Assembly: GCA_902702965.1 (NCBI GenBank)
Contig: CACRXP010000001.1
Coordinates: 4,811,947 to 4,875,946 of the forward strand
DNA length: 64,000 nucleotides
Direction: 5' to 3'
Source: Spirometra erinaceieuropaei
Taxonomy: Eukaryota; Platyhelminthes; Cestoda; Diphyllobothriidea; Diphyllobothriidae
Shown here: positions 35,119 to 45,072 of the stretch, piece after piece
How positions within the stretch are numbered: position 1 is the stretch's first letter
Layout of the letters: each line of letters begins with the position of its first letter
Position numbers and translations under genes: made by a program
Notes under the pieces: model-generated
Databases searched by the model: none
Told to the model about the DNA's origin: nothing
Seen by the model: only the letters and a program-made list of their open reading frames with translations

Positions 35119-36880
35119 TCACCCGATAGGTTCGTCCCGTTCGCTTCTCGTTGGTCCCCCTCTCGTGCGTAGATGGTGCCTGACGGCCTCGTATGGCGCT
35201 GGCAAATCAATACTTCGGTTGATAGAGTTCGTGTCTGATTTCCAGGCCTCGATTACTTCCCTCGCCAGTTTGCTTTCGGCTCGGCCGAGCACCTGGGCGC
35301 CGTCCAAGTCGAACTTGTGATTGTTTTCCAGGCAATGCATGGCGACATGCGATAGTACGTCCTTTCGCCTTACGGCCAAAGTGTGCTCATGCGTGCGCGT
35401 TCTTAGGCGTTTTTCGGTCATGCCACAGTAGTTGGCTGGACAGTCCAGACATTTGACGCGGTAAATAACGCCTGACGTGTCTGCAGGTGGTAGCCGGTCC
35501 TTAGGCTGTATGATTAAGCGGCGGATGGTGGCCTCCGGTCGGTGACCAACGCCCACGCCTAGCGGCCTTAGCATGCGCTCAGTGGCTTCGGAGACGTTAC
35601 TCACGTAGGGCAAGACACGGAAGATTTCTGGTCTTTGTTTCTTCTCACCGTCCGTCTTCGTGTGCCTTCGGTACAAGCATTTGTTCACAAAACTACGTGG
35701 ATATCCATTGGCAAGGAAGAGGCGCCATAGGGTTTTACACTCCCGCAGCTTCTCGGCTTCTGTGCTGCAGTGTGTGTGGATGCGGCGAAAAAGGGTCCGG
35801 ACACAACTGCGCTTATGCGACAGGGGGTGATTGCTGTTGTAATAAAGAATTTTCTCCGTGTCTGTCGCCTTTCGAAAGACACCAGTCTGGAGGGTTCCGT
35901 CTTCCTGCCTCGATACCTGGACGTCGAGGAAAGGGAGCACTCCGTTATTTTCTTCCTCCATGGTAAATTGGATTTGTGGAAAAACTGAGTCCAATTCTCT
36001 TTTAAAGTTGTCTTTCGCGTCTCGGTGTAAGATGACAAATGTGTCGTCTACGTAGCGCATCCAGAATTTCGGCTTGTATGTCCGGAAGACCCGCGTTTCC
36101 AGTTCCTGCAAGACCGCCTCAGCCAGGTAGCCGGAGATTGGGGACCCCATTGGGGCTCCTTGGATTTGCTCGTAAATTTGGCCGTTAAACGTGAAGTACG
36201 TGTGTAAACAGTAGTCCAGTATTTCCATCGCGTGTCTCCTCTTAAAAAGGTTTTCCTTCTTCGTCGTACCTTTTCTTCAGTAGGTCATCGACAGCTCTCA
36301 TGGCCAATTCTTTAGGGACGTAGGTGAATAGAGAGACGACGTCAAAAGATACCATTATTTCGTCGGGGGCTATTGTGACGCCTTTTAGTCTTTCTAGGAA
36401 GTGTGTTGACGACACAGCTGTGTGTTCTGAGCCGTCCGTCAGCTTCTTTAAATGCTTGGCAAGCCATTTAGCCAGTCCGTATGTAGGCGTGCCTTTCAGC
36501 GCCACAATGGGCCGTAGGGGAACATTTGGCTTGTGGATTTTCGGCAAACCATAAAAGCGCGCTAGGGCGGCATCTTGTGGTTTCAGTTGTCTCCAATCCT
36601 TTTCTGATATTGCCTTTTCGTTCCTCATCTGGTTTAGGCTCTTGTTGATTTGGCCTACCAGTGCTTTCATGGGGTCGGAGTCGATGACTTTGTACGATTG
36701 TTCGTCATTTAGTAGCTGCTGCGCTTTGGTAACGTACTCCGACTTGTCTAGCACCACGGTTGCCCGCCCTTTGTCTGCTGGAACAATGACAATTTCTTCG
36801 TCCCTCTTTAGTTCCTTGATGGCCTTAACCTCTGCCGGGGGGGATGGTTCGGTGAGGTCTGTGGGACATGATGAGGGACG
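35119..36880 (-). pseudogene. PLE polyprotein: reverse transcriptase plus GIY-YIG endonuclease
   Basis: The minus strand starts within the reverse-transcriptase N-terminus (VIVPADKGRATVVLDKSEYV) and continues with FYGLPKIHKPNVPLRPIV and VSFDVVSLFTYVP. A frame break follows at a run of five T (about 36246). The second frame has GAPMGSPISGYLAEAVLQEL, RYVDDTFVILH with the YVDD catalytic motif, and FLDVQVSRQEDG. It then has the GIY-YIG domain (GVIYRVKCLDCPANYCGMTE, RLRTRTHEH) and the terminal AWKSDTNSINRS. One base at a homopolymer is the only visible interruption, so frameshifting or a sequencing error would also explain it. The N-terminal ~100 residues or more are missing, as in most 5'-truncated PLE copies. 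Confidence 0.85.
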
Positions 36881-37058
36881 CGACTCGTTGGAAATCAGAC
36901 ACGAACTCTATCAACCGAAGTATCGATTTGCCAGCGCCATACGAGGCCGTCAGTCACCATCTACGCACGAGAGGGGGGCCAACGAGATGCGAACGGGACG
37001 AACCTATCGGGTGAGAGTGCAGATGGCCTATTTAAACCCTGTATTTCTCGCTCAGCCT

Positions 37059-37100
37059 ATCTCCGATGATGTGCTCGAGTATGAACACGAAACGTCAGAT
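37059..37100 (+). ncRNA. Hammerhead-ribozyme-like motif, right arm
   Basis: Stem I pairs ATCT (37059-37062) with AGAT (37097-37100). The core is CCGATGA (37063-37069), differing from CUGANGA only by C for U at position 4. One extra T is followed by stem II GTGCTC/GAACAC (one mismatch) with loop GAGTAT, then GAAA and a palindromic ACGT acting as a loopless stem III, with C37096 as cleavage site. Hammerheads in PLE terminal repeats are established knowledge; activity of this variant is uncertain. Confidence 0.55.
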
Positions 37101-37206
37101 GAATAAACCTTCTTCCCAAGAGATCGCCTCATCCTCCTCTTCCTTATTAACACCTGGGGTCAGCATTTTTGCCTATATCCACATATATATATGTATACAT
37201 ATATAT

Positions 37207-37379
37207 GTTGAGAAGGTGATACCGACAAAGACAAGGGAGACCGGAATGGCCATTTCTGGCTTATTAGCCGTCATCAGCCAGTCATACCCAACCCCAAGTG
37301 TGGATCACTTGAGATTCGAACCCGGGATCTTTGGTCATGGAGTTGAACGCTCCACCATTGTCGGTATCACCTTCTCAAC
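37207..37379 (-). mobile_element. tRNA-derived SINE with 22-bp terminal inverted repeats
   Basis: A 173-bp element between two PLEs. On the minus strand a tRNA-like head contains a B box GGGTTCGAATCTC (complement of 37311-37323) and, about 44 bases upstream, a decayed A box plus GGAGCGTTCAACTC, the D-arm style of a tRNA gene. A 22-bp sequence (GTTGAGAAGGTGATACCGAC then AA) stands at one end and its exact complement at the other. This is unusual for a SINE, which normally has a poly(A) or simple-repeat tail. It is flanked by TATAT-like sequence. Confidence 0.55.
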
Positions 37380-37488
37380 TTATATCACTAGTCGCTGTGC
37401 GACTGCCTGCGAGGGTTTAAGTATGAGCACCAAGGCACAACGGAACAAGCATGTTCCGTAACCTGATCGGTGAGCGCCCACTATCATA

Positions 37489-37512
37489 ATACATATATCT
37501 ATATATATATAT
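37489..37512. repeat. TA-rich microsatellite at PLE edge
   Basis: A TA-rich run directly precedes the outer edge of the left arm of the second PLE. A similar run (38949-38973) lies about 40 bp beyond the outer edge of its right arm. Confidence 0.75.
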
Positions 37513-37539
37513 GAAAGAAGAAAGTCCGTCGGAAATAGA

Positions 37540-37585
37540 GTTTTACTCGTAAATTTTCGAGCTGGTTGCACCAACCCGTCGTCAG
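37540..37585 (-). ncRNA. Hammerhead-like core, left arm of second PLE
   Basis: This is the inverted counterpart of the candidate at 38836-38881, with CTGACGA on the minus strand at 37579-37585. The hairpin after GAAA is the same, but the bases after it differ slightly from the right arm. Confidence 0.35.
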
Positions 37586-37833
37586 ACAAAGTGAAAAGTG
37601 GGAGGTGGCATTGTCACACTGCTGGTTGAGGACGCAGACAGAGAGGTAAGCAGACGACCTTGAGAGAGGGAGGTGTGCATTGTGTTGTGATAGGTGCGGG
37701 AGGTGAGGATAGGTGTTGTGGGTCCAAGCTGTGGCTCACCGTGTTGGGGGAGGGAGGGGGAGTAGGGCAGGTGGTAGGAATGGCGTGTCGGCGAGATCAT
37801 GCATGTCCGGGCACGCATTAGCTGTTGTTGTTT

Positions 37834-38741
37834 TTAAGGTGGGCGCCAGTCAGTCCACCGTGATCGGAGACCCTCGTAGTGAACGTCAAGGTCAACATGG
37901 CGGTTAATGCTATCTGCACCGGAGTGCCAAGCATCGAGGAATTCCCGTGCATGTTTAGTGTTAGCCATGGCGACCACTTCGGCACCGTCCCAATTGAAAC
38001 GGTGGTCACAATCAAGAGCGTGGGCAAACACGAGGGATAAGGGGTCGCGTCGGCGGATAGCTAACTTGTGTTCATTAATGCGAGTCCCAAGTTGTCGACC
38101 CGTGTGACCAATATAAACGCAACGGCAGTTAGCGCACGGGATGCGGTAAATGACGTTACTTTGTTGTTCTTTGGGTATGGGATCCTTTGCCCGGGATAGT
38201 GCTGCGCGTAAGGAGGACGCCGGCTTGTGGCAATGCAGATGCCAAACCGGTTTAGTTGTCGGGCCATCACTTCAGAAATTCCTCGCATGTAGGGCAGGGA
38301 ATAATATTTCTTCTGTGTCGCTTCTCCACTTGGACTCTGATCTTGTGGTTGCCTCTGACGTCTGAGACAGTTTTTCACGAAGCTAATCGGATATCCGTTA
38401 GATCGGAATAATTGGTATAAGTAGGCTAGCTCTCTCTTAAGTAGATACTGGCTGCTACAGTACCGAAAGGCTCGGTGAAAAAGAGTTCGAACGCAGCTTT
38501 TTTTGTGGGCCGCAGGATGATTACTCCCGTAGTTGAGGATGATTTCGGCGCTGGAGTCTTTTCTGTGGACGCTGGTTGCGAGATTGCCATCAGTCAGTCT
38601 TTGTACACTGACGTCAAGAAAAGGGAGGATGTCCCCTGTTGCTTCTTCGCGTGTGAATTGTATGGCGGAGAAAACACCGTTAAGACTCTGGTGCAGTCGT
38701 TCAACTTCGCAGTTTTTTATGACTACGACATTACAACACAA
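37834..38741 (-). pseudogene. PLE remnant: connector and GIY-YIG endonuclease
   Basis: The minus strand reads GDILPFLDVSVQRLTDGNLA, then NGYPISFVKNCLRR (the connector region of PLEs). After frame changes it reads VIYRIPCANCRCVYIGHTGR, then QLGTRINEHKLA (GIY-YIG catalytic region), and finally ADSINRHVD, the conserved C-terminus. At least one frameshift separates the connector from the endonuclease. The reverse-transcriptase active site is lost. Confidence 0.8.
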
Positions 38742-38835
38742 TGCACACCTCCCTCTCTCAAGGTCGTCTGCTTACCTCTCTGTCTGCGTCCTCAACCAGC
38801 AGTGTGACAATGCCACCTCCCACTTTTCACTTTGT

Positions 38836-38881
38836 CTGACGACGGGTTGGTGCAACCAGCTCGAAAATTTACGAGTAAATC
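38836..38881 (+). ncRNA. Hammerhead-like motif, right arm of second PLE
   Basis: CTGACGA (38836-38842) matches the CUGANGA consensus exactly. It is followed by a GGTTG/CAACC hairpin in the stem II position, then CGAAAA and a perfect ATTTAC-GA-GTAAAT hairpin (stem III position) followed by C38881. There is one extra A before stem III and no clear stem I pairing, so this is a weaker structural case than the other PLE. Confidence 0.4.
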
Positions 38882-40689
38882 TCTATTTCCTACGGACTTT
38901 TTTCTTTCATCATATCACCTCGGAATGCATACCACTTCAGTTATTCATCATATATATATATATATGTATATATTGGAAAACAGGCATCCCAAGAATCATA
39001 ATTCGAACATCAGTTGGCCGTAAGAAGGCGCGACTACTTGTCCCAAGTTGCCATGTATACGTTGGAAACGTGTCACAATGCAGTCAGCAGAAGTCGTTTT
39101 CTCTGGCAGTAATCCACTAACCACTCCGAATTCATTTCTCCCCTTATTTGTTTACTTTGATTTCGATGCTGCGTTTTACTTCGAGCAATTGTCTTGGCTT
39201 CCGCCGACGACGACCTGTAATATTGAGAAAAAGATAGCGTATTGCGAAAGCACGACTCGGCCAGACAACGCCTTCAGATCTTCGGTTACTCGGGATTAAC
39301 TGCCAAATACTTCTATGTCTACTCCATTCATCAACTAATACAACGCAGAAGAAATGACGCAGTCCGGTTATTACCTACGTTTGTACACTTCCATTCTGAG
39401 AACCGAGTTGGTCTGATATCGTAGGCATAGCGCTCACAAAATTTGCGTGGTTGGATTTGCCTTGGTTACCTGTCCCGACGTAAACTTTTGATCAGAACTT
39501 AAATTTCTTTATACTTTAAATGTTTCTTATTGCATAATTTTTTAATGTACCCCTTCGTTTTCGTTGCTGTATGTAAAGATATTGGAAGTTTTAAATCAGA
39601 CCTTGAAATATTCAACTCACTTTCATTATTTTTCGGCATTTCACATACCATTCAAATGCCCCACCCGTAGATCACCTATTACCACTATTCCCGTAAGAAA
39701 GGTGGGTGCGGTTAGCGGTGATACTTGGGCTCCTTCACCAGATCCTTACCACTCACAAAGTAGAACGACATCCGCTGCTGAGGAAATCGATTATCACATG
39801 CTTTTGGAAGTAGCAAAAGTGAGACCACAACGGACCAGCAACATGATATAAAAATTCCTGTCTCACACGCAGACTGGCTTATCAGCAACCCATGGCGTAC
39901 AGACAGTTGTCTGAAAGCACAGATCCCCAACGAACAGTCTCATTCGAGGCGCGGTATCTGGGAGTAGACTGCGTATATTAAATTTCTAATAGATCTTGGA
40001 AGGATTATTTAGTAAACAGAGCAAACCCTTGTCTGGTTTACTTCCAGGGACAAAACCCACTTACCAGAATGTGTGGGTCAAGCTCCACGAGCACACCGTC
40101 ATGGTCTGCTATTGCCGAAAATAACCCTATATGATTAGGGGGAATTAAACAGTTCATGGTCGGCGTCATTTGACTTAAATTTAGATTTGCAATAAATGAA
40201 AATCTTAACCATTGTGCGTTCTGACAAAGAGCATTTCTGTCTTGCCTTTGAGCAAGTGATCGTTAATTCGCTGGTTGTCGAGTGAATACGCTGGACTTGA
40301 AGGGATTTTTTTGCGCGGGTGACCGCCGTTCAGCCTATGAAATAACTGCATTTGAGCCCTCGACAGTCCTTGCTGGCGGCGTAAGTCCTATGACATGTTC
40401 GGTTCTTCGTACACTGCCGTTCTGCCAAACGTTTTATGGGGCTACGATTAACATTTCTTTCAGTCAGTATATTTGGAGCACACAACGGAAACCCTGGAAA
40501 CTCCATTTAAACGGTACAGGTGCGAGGGTGGATAGTTAAATTGCGAAAATTTTGCATTTAGTTTTAGTGTGCAGCATGCATAAACCTAATAGGGAAACAG
40601 AAATACGAAAAAGGTATGGCATTTGCGAAATAACCACAAAGAACTTGATCGCACTATGATAAATTTAATATGGACCAAGTTTAATGCTC

Positions 40690-41485
40690 AAAAAAGGATC
40701 TGTGGACATTATGTTAAAAGTATGTTAATAGTCATTTCAGTTATCCGCTAGATAAGGCTTCGGCAGTTCGGGTTACCTCTTAGCGCGTAATTATCCAGTT
40801 GTCTATTAAGCACACTCACATTAGGGGAATCGACAACATACGTCGGCAAATAATTACATCGTCGGAGGAACGTTGATTTTCGTGACACAGTTCCCATTTA
40901 AGCTGGTTACCGTGACGTCTGAGATTAGATTTTGGTGCCATTCCAAAAAACCTTTCCCAGTCGGCATCTAGATCAAGTTCTCTTAACAAATGAAACGTTG
41001 CCATGAGGCCACAGCTGTCCTGCCTGTAGTGGAGGGGATGGAGGTTCAAGGCCGTCTGGCGCTGATCGCACGTAAACTTTTTGAGGTCATGAACAGCCTT
41101 TGTAGCACGTCTTTGTACACCTTCAAGGATATCTATATCCTCCCGAAGTCAAGGCTGCCAAGTTTGTACCGCATATTCCAGGTGCAGCCGCACAAATGCC
41201 CCATCTACGTTTCCAAATACATCTGTATTCAAGTTAATAAACGTCCTGTGTATGGCTATCATGACTGACATTGCTCGCGTTGCGACTTTAAAACGCTGCG
41301 GGGGGGGGGCGACTAGACAGTCTATAATGAATACGCCGAGATCGTTTTGCACATCGAAGGGTTAAAGTGGTTAATTTTCCTGGAGATACTGTCGTGACGG
41401 TGCATTTGTTCTTCGCCTTGCTGATATTATGTGCATTACTACACACTTTTTGACGTTGAATTTCATGCACCATATCTCATTCTAT
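40690..41485 (-). pseudogene. LINE fragment, reverse-transcriptase C-terminal region (copy B)
   Basis: This is the counterpart of 13951-14622: the minus strand gives LHLEYAVQTWQP and NLHPLHYRQDSCGLMATFHL. It has diverged from copy A by small indels, including a run of G at about 41300, and a stretch of the C-terminal part is missing near 40.85 kb. Non-functional. Confidence 0.7.
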
Positions 41486-41524
41486 GCGGGCAAATTCTCT
41501 ACGCTCTCTTGTAGTATCTTCAAG

Positions 41525-44500
41525 TTCAGTTCAGTTTATTTGAGGAAAACATAGGTTCTTGCCCTTTGATCTCCCTGTTTGTTACAAGGAAGCGAATTAT
41601 ATCAGAAATTTGAAAATGGAAACACTAAATAGCTGCAGAATTTTTTTCAGATTGGTAAAGTGTACTAATACCGGTCAAATAAACGAACTGTTCCAAGTGT
41701 TAAAAACACTAACCTTACTTAATGCGCTGTGCAGTTGTCAGTCTATGGATAATTGCTGCGATTTCAGTTTCTGAGGAAAACGAACTGAATGCCAACACTG
41801 ACATTCAACGTACCTGGCATAACAATAGGCAAACAAACGTTACTGAAATATAAGCAGTAATATAATACTATTAATAAACTGTTCGAACGAAATGCTAAGA
41901 CGATCTCGGTCAGGTGACATTATGCCGTTTAGTGGTATGCGGGTCCAACTTGAGCTTAAAAGCCTCGACGGAGGTGGACATGATGATATCTGCAGGCACA
42001 GCATTCCAAACCTCCACCACGCTGTTTTGAAAAGAGGAACTTCCGCACGTCAGCCAATCACACGTAGTTTAGTGGATGACCTCGGAGGTCCGTTGTGGTT
42101 GATATCTCCAAGAGATCAGCGGGTAAGAGACATTAGTCCTGACCACGCATTATACAGAATGTTTGTTTAAGGTCGCCTCTTAGATATCTGCAACCCAGTG
42201 GAAAAAGGCTGAGATTTGATAGTCGTGTTTCGTAGGTAGCGAATCCTGTCCACTAGCGAGTTTGGTTGCCCGCTTTTGGACTTTCTCAAGGATGCTGCGA
42301 TCTTTAGAGGTCACGGGTTATCACGATTGATTAGCGAACTCTAACTGTAGCCGCACAAATACTTTAACGAAACAGTCCTCATCGAAGGTAGAGAAAGCTC
42401 ACTTGACAGGATAAAGGACCGATATCGCGGACTTGACTACCTTGAAGCAGCGGAGCGACTGTTTAAGTGAAGCCGTGACTCGCACACTCTAGTCCTTTTG
42501 GACGTCTACCTCCTGAAATGGTATGTTATTTAGTTTTTATACCCTCCGGCTCAGATATCGGGTTCCCCCGACTCGCAAAACATTGCACTTAGCCAGATTA
42601 AATGGCAAAAACCAGTCCTGCGACCATTTATCTAGTGGGGTCAGGTCTGCCTGCAAGCGCTCTTCGTCAAATTCAGTTCGGATGACGCTCCAAAGCTTGA
42701 CATCATCAGCGAACATGGAGACATCACAATCCAGTTCATTGACGCAGTCGCTGACGTATAAAATGAGTAGACGGAGTCCTGAGAAACGCCGTTTTCAACC
42801 GCTACCTCTGCTGACTGCCTGACGCTGCCGTGGACAGTTTGAGAGCGGCCAATCAGGAAGCTTTGGATCTACGTCAGGAGATTACCCCTAATGCCTGTCC
42901 CGCCTACTTTGTACAGGAGACGCTGATGTGGTACACTGTCGAATACTTTCTTAAATTCGACGTAGACTGTGTGCACAGCACTGCCGCCACCAACTGCCCG
43001 GGTCCAGCATTCTAAACAATAAAGTGAGTTTGTCACGCATGTTCTGCCTCTACGATATCCGTGCTTGGCATCGCATACCAGACTATGCTGTTCCAGCAAG
43101 CGCATTATTTCTGGCTTAATTTTTTATTGCATAATTCTGCAGCAAATTGAAGTAAGGCTGATTAGTCTGTAGTTGTTTGCTAAAACCTTGCTATCGCCTT
43201 TGTAAAGTGCCAATCGGCGGGCAAATAGCCTGCTTCGAACTAGGCTTGGAAATGCATGGAAAGCGCTTTAGATAGCTCTCCAGCGAGCTCCTTCAACCGT
43301 TTTAGCGGTATGTCATCCGGCCCAGGTGATTTAGACTCATTCAGCGTCAACAGTGCTTTGCGACCAATAGCTCCGGCGAAAGAGAAATCCTCAATCGTTT
43401 GACCGTCCACTATGTCGCAGTCGGGAGGAATAAATGCGCTTTTCACTGTAGAGATGGATTTAAAAATTGTGAAAGGTGTTCTCCGTTTTCTCCATCTTCG
43501 CTTAGCTCTAGGTCCTCACTGGCTTTCAATAATGGGACTGGGTCTCTGTTTCGCGTGCTCCTTCTCATATAACCATAGAATAATTTCGGATTTTTTGTGG
43601 CCCGATTCAGAAGGTCTCTCTTGAAAGTACGCCGCATCCCAAGGATTAGTTTCTTAACTAGGTTCCTCTGTGCCTTGTATGAATTTATCGACACAGAGCT
43701 ACCAACCGAGAGGAATTTGTTCCATAACATCCGCTTTTTATTCACTCTTTTTTAAAACTTATGTTTGTCACGAGATTCTGGTGTTCAGTTTCTTCCGTGA
43801 AATAGGACAGTGTTCTCTGAGAAGAACGTGCAATAACTAAATAAACCAGTCCCAATCCTTGATTATGTCACAGGAAAGAGCTGATTTCCAGCTTATGGTG
43901 CTTAGTTCAGGTTTCATTTGGGCAAAGTCGCCGCGACAAATACTCCTTCTAACTTTCATGGCTTGCTTTGACGGAGAAAAATGTAGGACTTCCACAATAG
44001 CACGACGTTGTCACTTCGACCTAGGGGGTCTGTGACATCTGGTGTGAGCCACGTTTCAGTTAATGCAATAACGTCAGGGCATAATTCACCTATAATTATC
44101 TTAAATCCATCGAGTTTGTTCAAGAGACTTCGTACATTTCCGTAGAAGAACTTAATTTTATGTAGGTTTTTGCGTCGAATTAGTTGCCCGGCCGTGTGGC
44201 CTTCGTCAGTATGACAGGCGTCCTCCAAAGGAGGGGTAATGTCGTCGAACCATCACTCCGTTCATTATTACTAGTCTTTCCTATCCTTGTTTTTTCAAGG
44301 TAGCCAACTCCGCATTCAACGCCTTCCATTTCATCCTCTCTTGTACTGAGTAATTAGATTGAAAAAAGACCTCCATGGCCAGGAACCCCTCCTACTGTTC
44401 GTCCAGGTAGATGATCCCTCTGGAGTTTACCTTCTAAAACTATCTTTAAAGGCCTTGGATAAACCCCATGAGAGCTCACGCTGTTTTTACCGTTTAGTCG

Positions 44501-45015
44501 GAAAAGTTTCAGAATCTTAATCGCTTCATTTTCTCTATTATGTTTCCCAGACACCCTTGCAAGTTCATGATATCATCAGTTATTTTACATCTGGGGTTAT
44601 CGTTAGTTGATTCACGGAGTCCATGGACAACTGTGCATTGTGATTTGTCGCAGCACCTCCGTCCGGCGAGTTTTGTTGGATAATTGGTGTGACCGATGTT
44701 GAGGCTTCCCCAATTTGGACATCAGTGTTACTTACACGACGATTCGTGAGAGTATGTACTACCACTCCCGCTCGGGGTTCATTTTTATTCGGTCTTGTAG
44801 TGGTCGAAGCTCCCCCACACCAAGCTCAGGAGGTGCGCATAGTGTCTGGGGACTGTTTACCTCTTTCGTCGGTCCGTCTTTATCATTTTCATGCTGGGCC
44901 CTCGGTTTCCTTTCTGGCGTGCCTGACATCTTCTCCATTGGATTTTTGCGACCTTTCCCCATAGCCTTTCCTGTCGCCTCCTTCCCATTCTTTACTGATT
45001 TTTGAACTTTTACGT
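41525..45015 (-). pseudogene. Degenerate CR1-like LINE (copy B)
   Basis: The minus strand order is an ORF1 remnant (44.35-44.77 kb), endonuclease start (KIKFFYGNVRSLLNKLDGFK, then IALTETWLTP), and an internal deletion joining directly to GRSDNVVLLWKS at 44.02 kb. A linker follows (SINSYKAQRNLVKKLI; YMRRSTRNRDPVPLL), then PGPDDIPLKRLKELAGELSK, then HGYRRGRTCVTNSLYCLE and FKKVFDSVPHQRLLYKVG. Degenerate palm pieces and a 3' UTR end at about 41525 in CTGAACTGAACT. Frames are broken throughout. Confidence 0.75.
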
Positions 45016-45072
45016 CACCACTGAGAGCTGAGGTCTGACACTGCTTATGTAGGTTGTCTCACCCTTTACTCC

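Larger units (their letters stand above)
34990..37143 (-). mobile_element. Penelope-like element with inverted terminal arms
   Basis: The coding region lies between two inverted arms of about 254 bp (34990-35243 and 36889-37143) that are close to identical. The inner part of the left arm is the 3' end of the coding region, so the right arm is an inverted copy of the element's own 3' end placed at its truncated 5' side. This arrangement is characteristic of PLEs. TA-rich microsatellite sequence lies just outside both arms. Each arm carries a hammerhead-like motif. Confidence 0.8.
37511..38910 (-). mobile_element. Second Penelope-like element with inverted arms, strongly 5'-truncated
   Basis: Two inverted arms of 181 bp (37511-37691 and 38730-38910) flank a coding remnant. 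The right arm joins the coding region near the YVDD position of the reverse transcriptase, so nearly all of the polymerase is missing. TA-rich microsatellites lie at or near both outer ends. It is a different PLE family from the one at 34990: the arms are unrelated in sequence and the endonuclease is diverged. Confidence 0.8.

Noticed and set aside
36642..37106. Plus-strand open frame of 154 residues
   Set aside because: It lies antisense to the PLE reverse transcriptase and inverted arm; a shadow frame.
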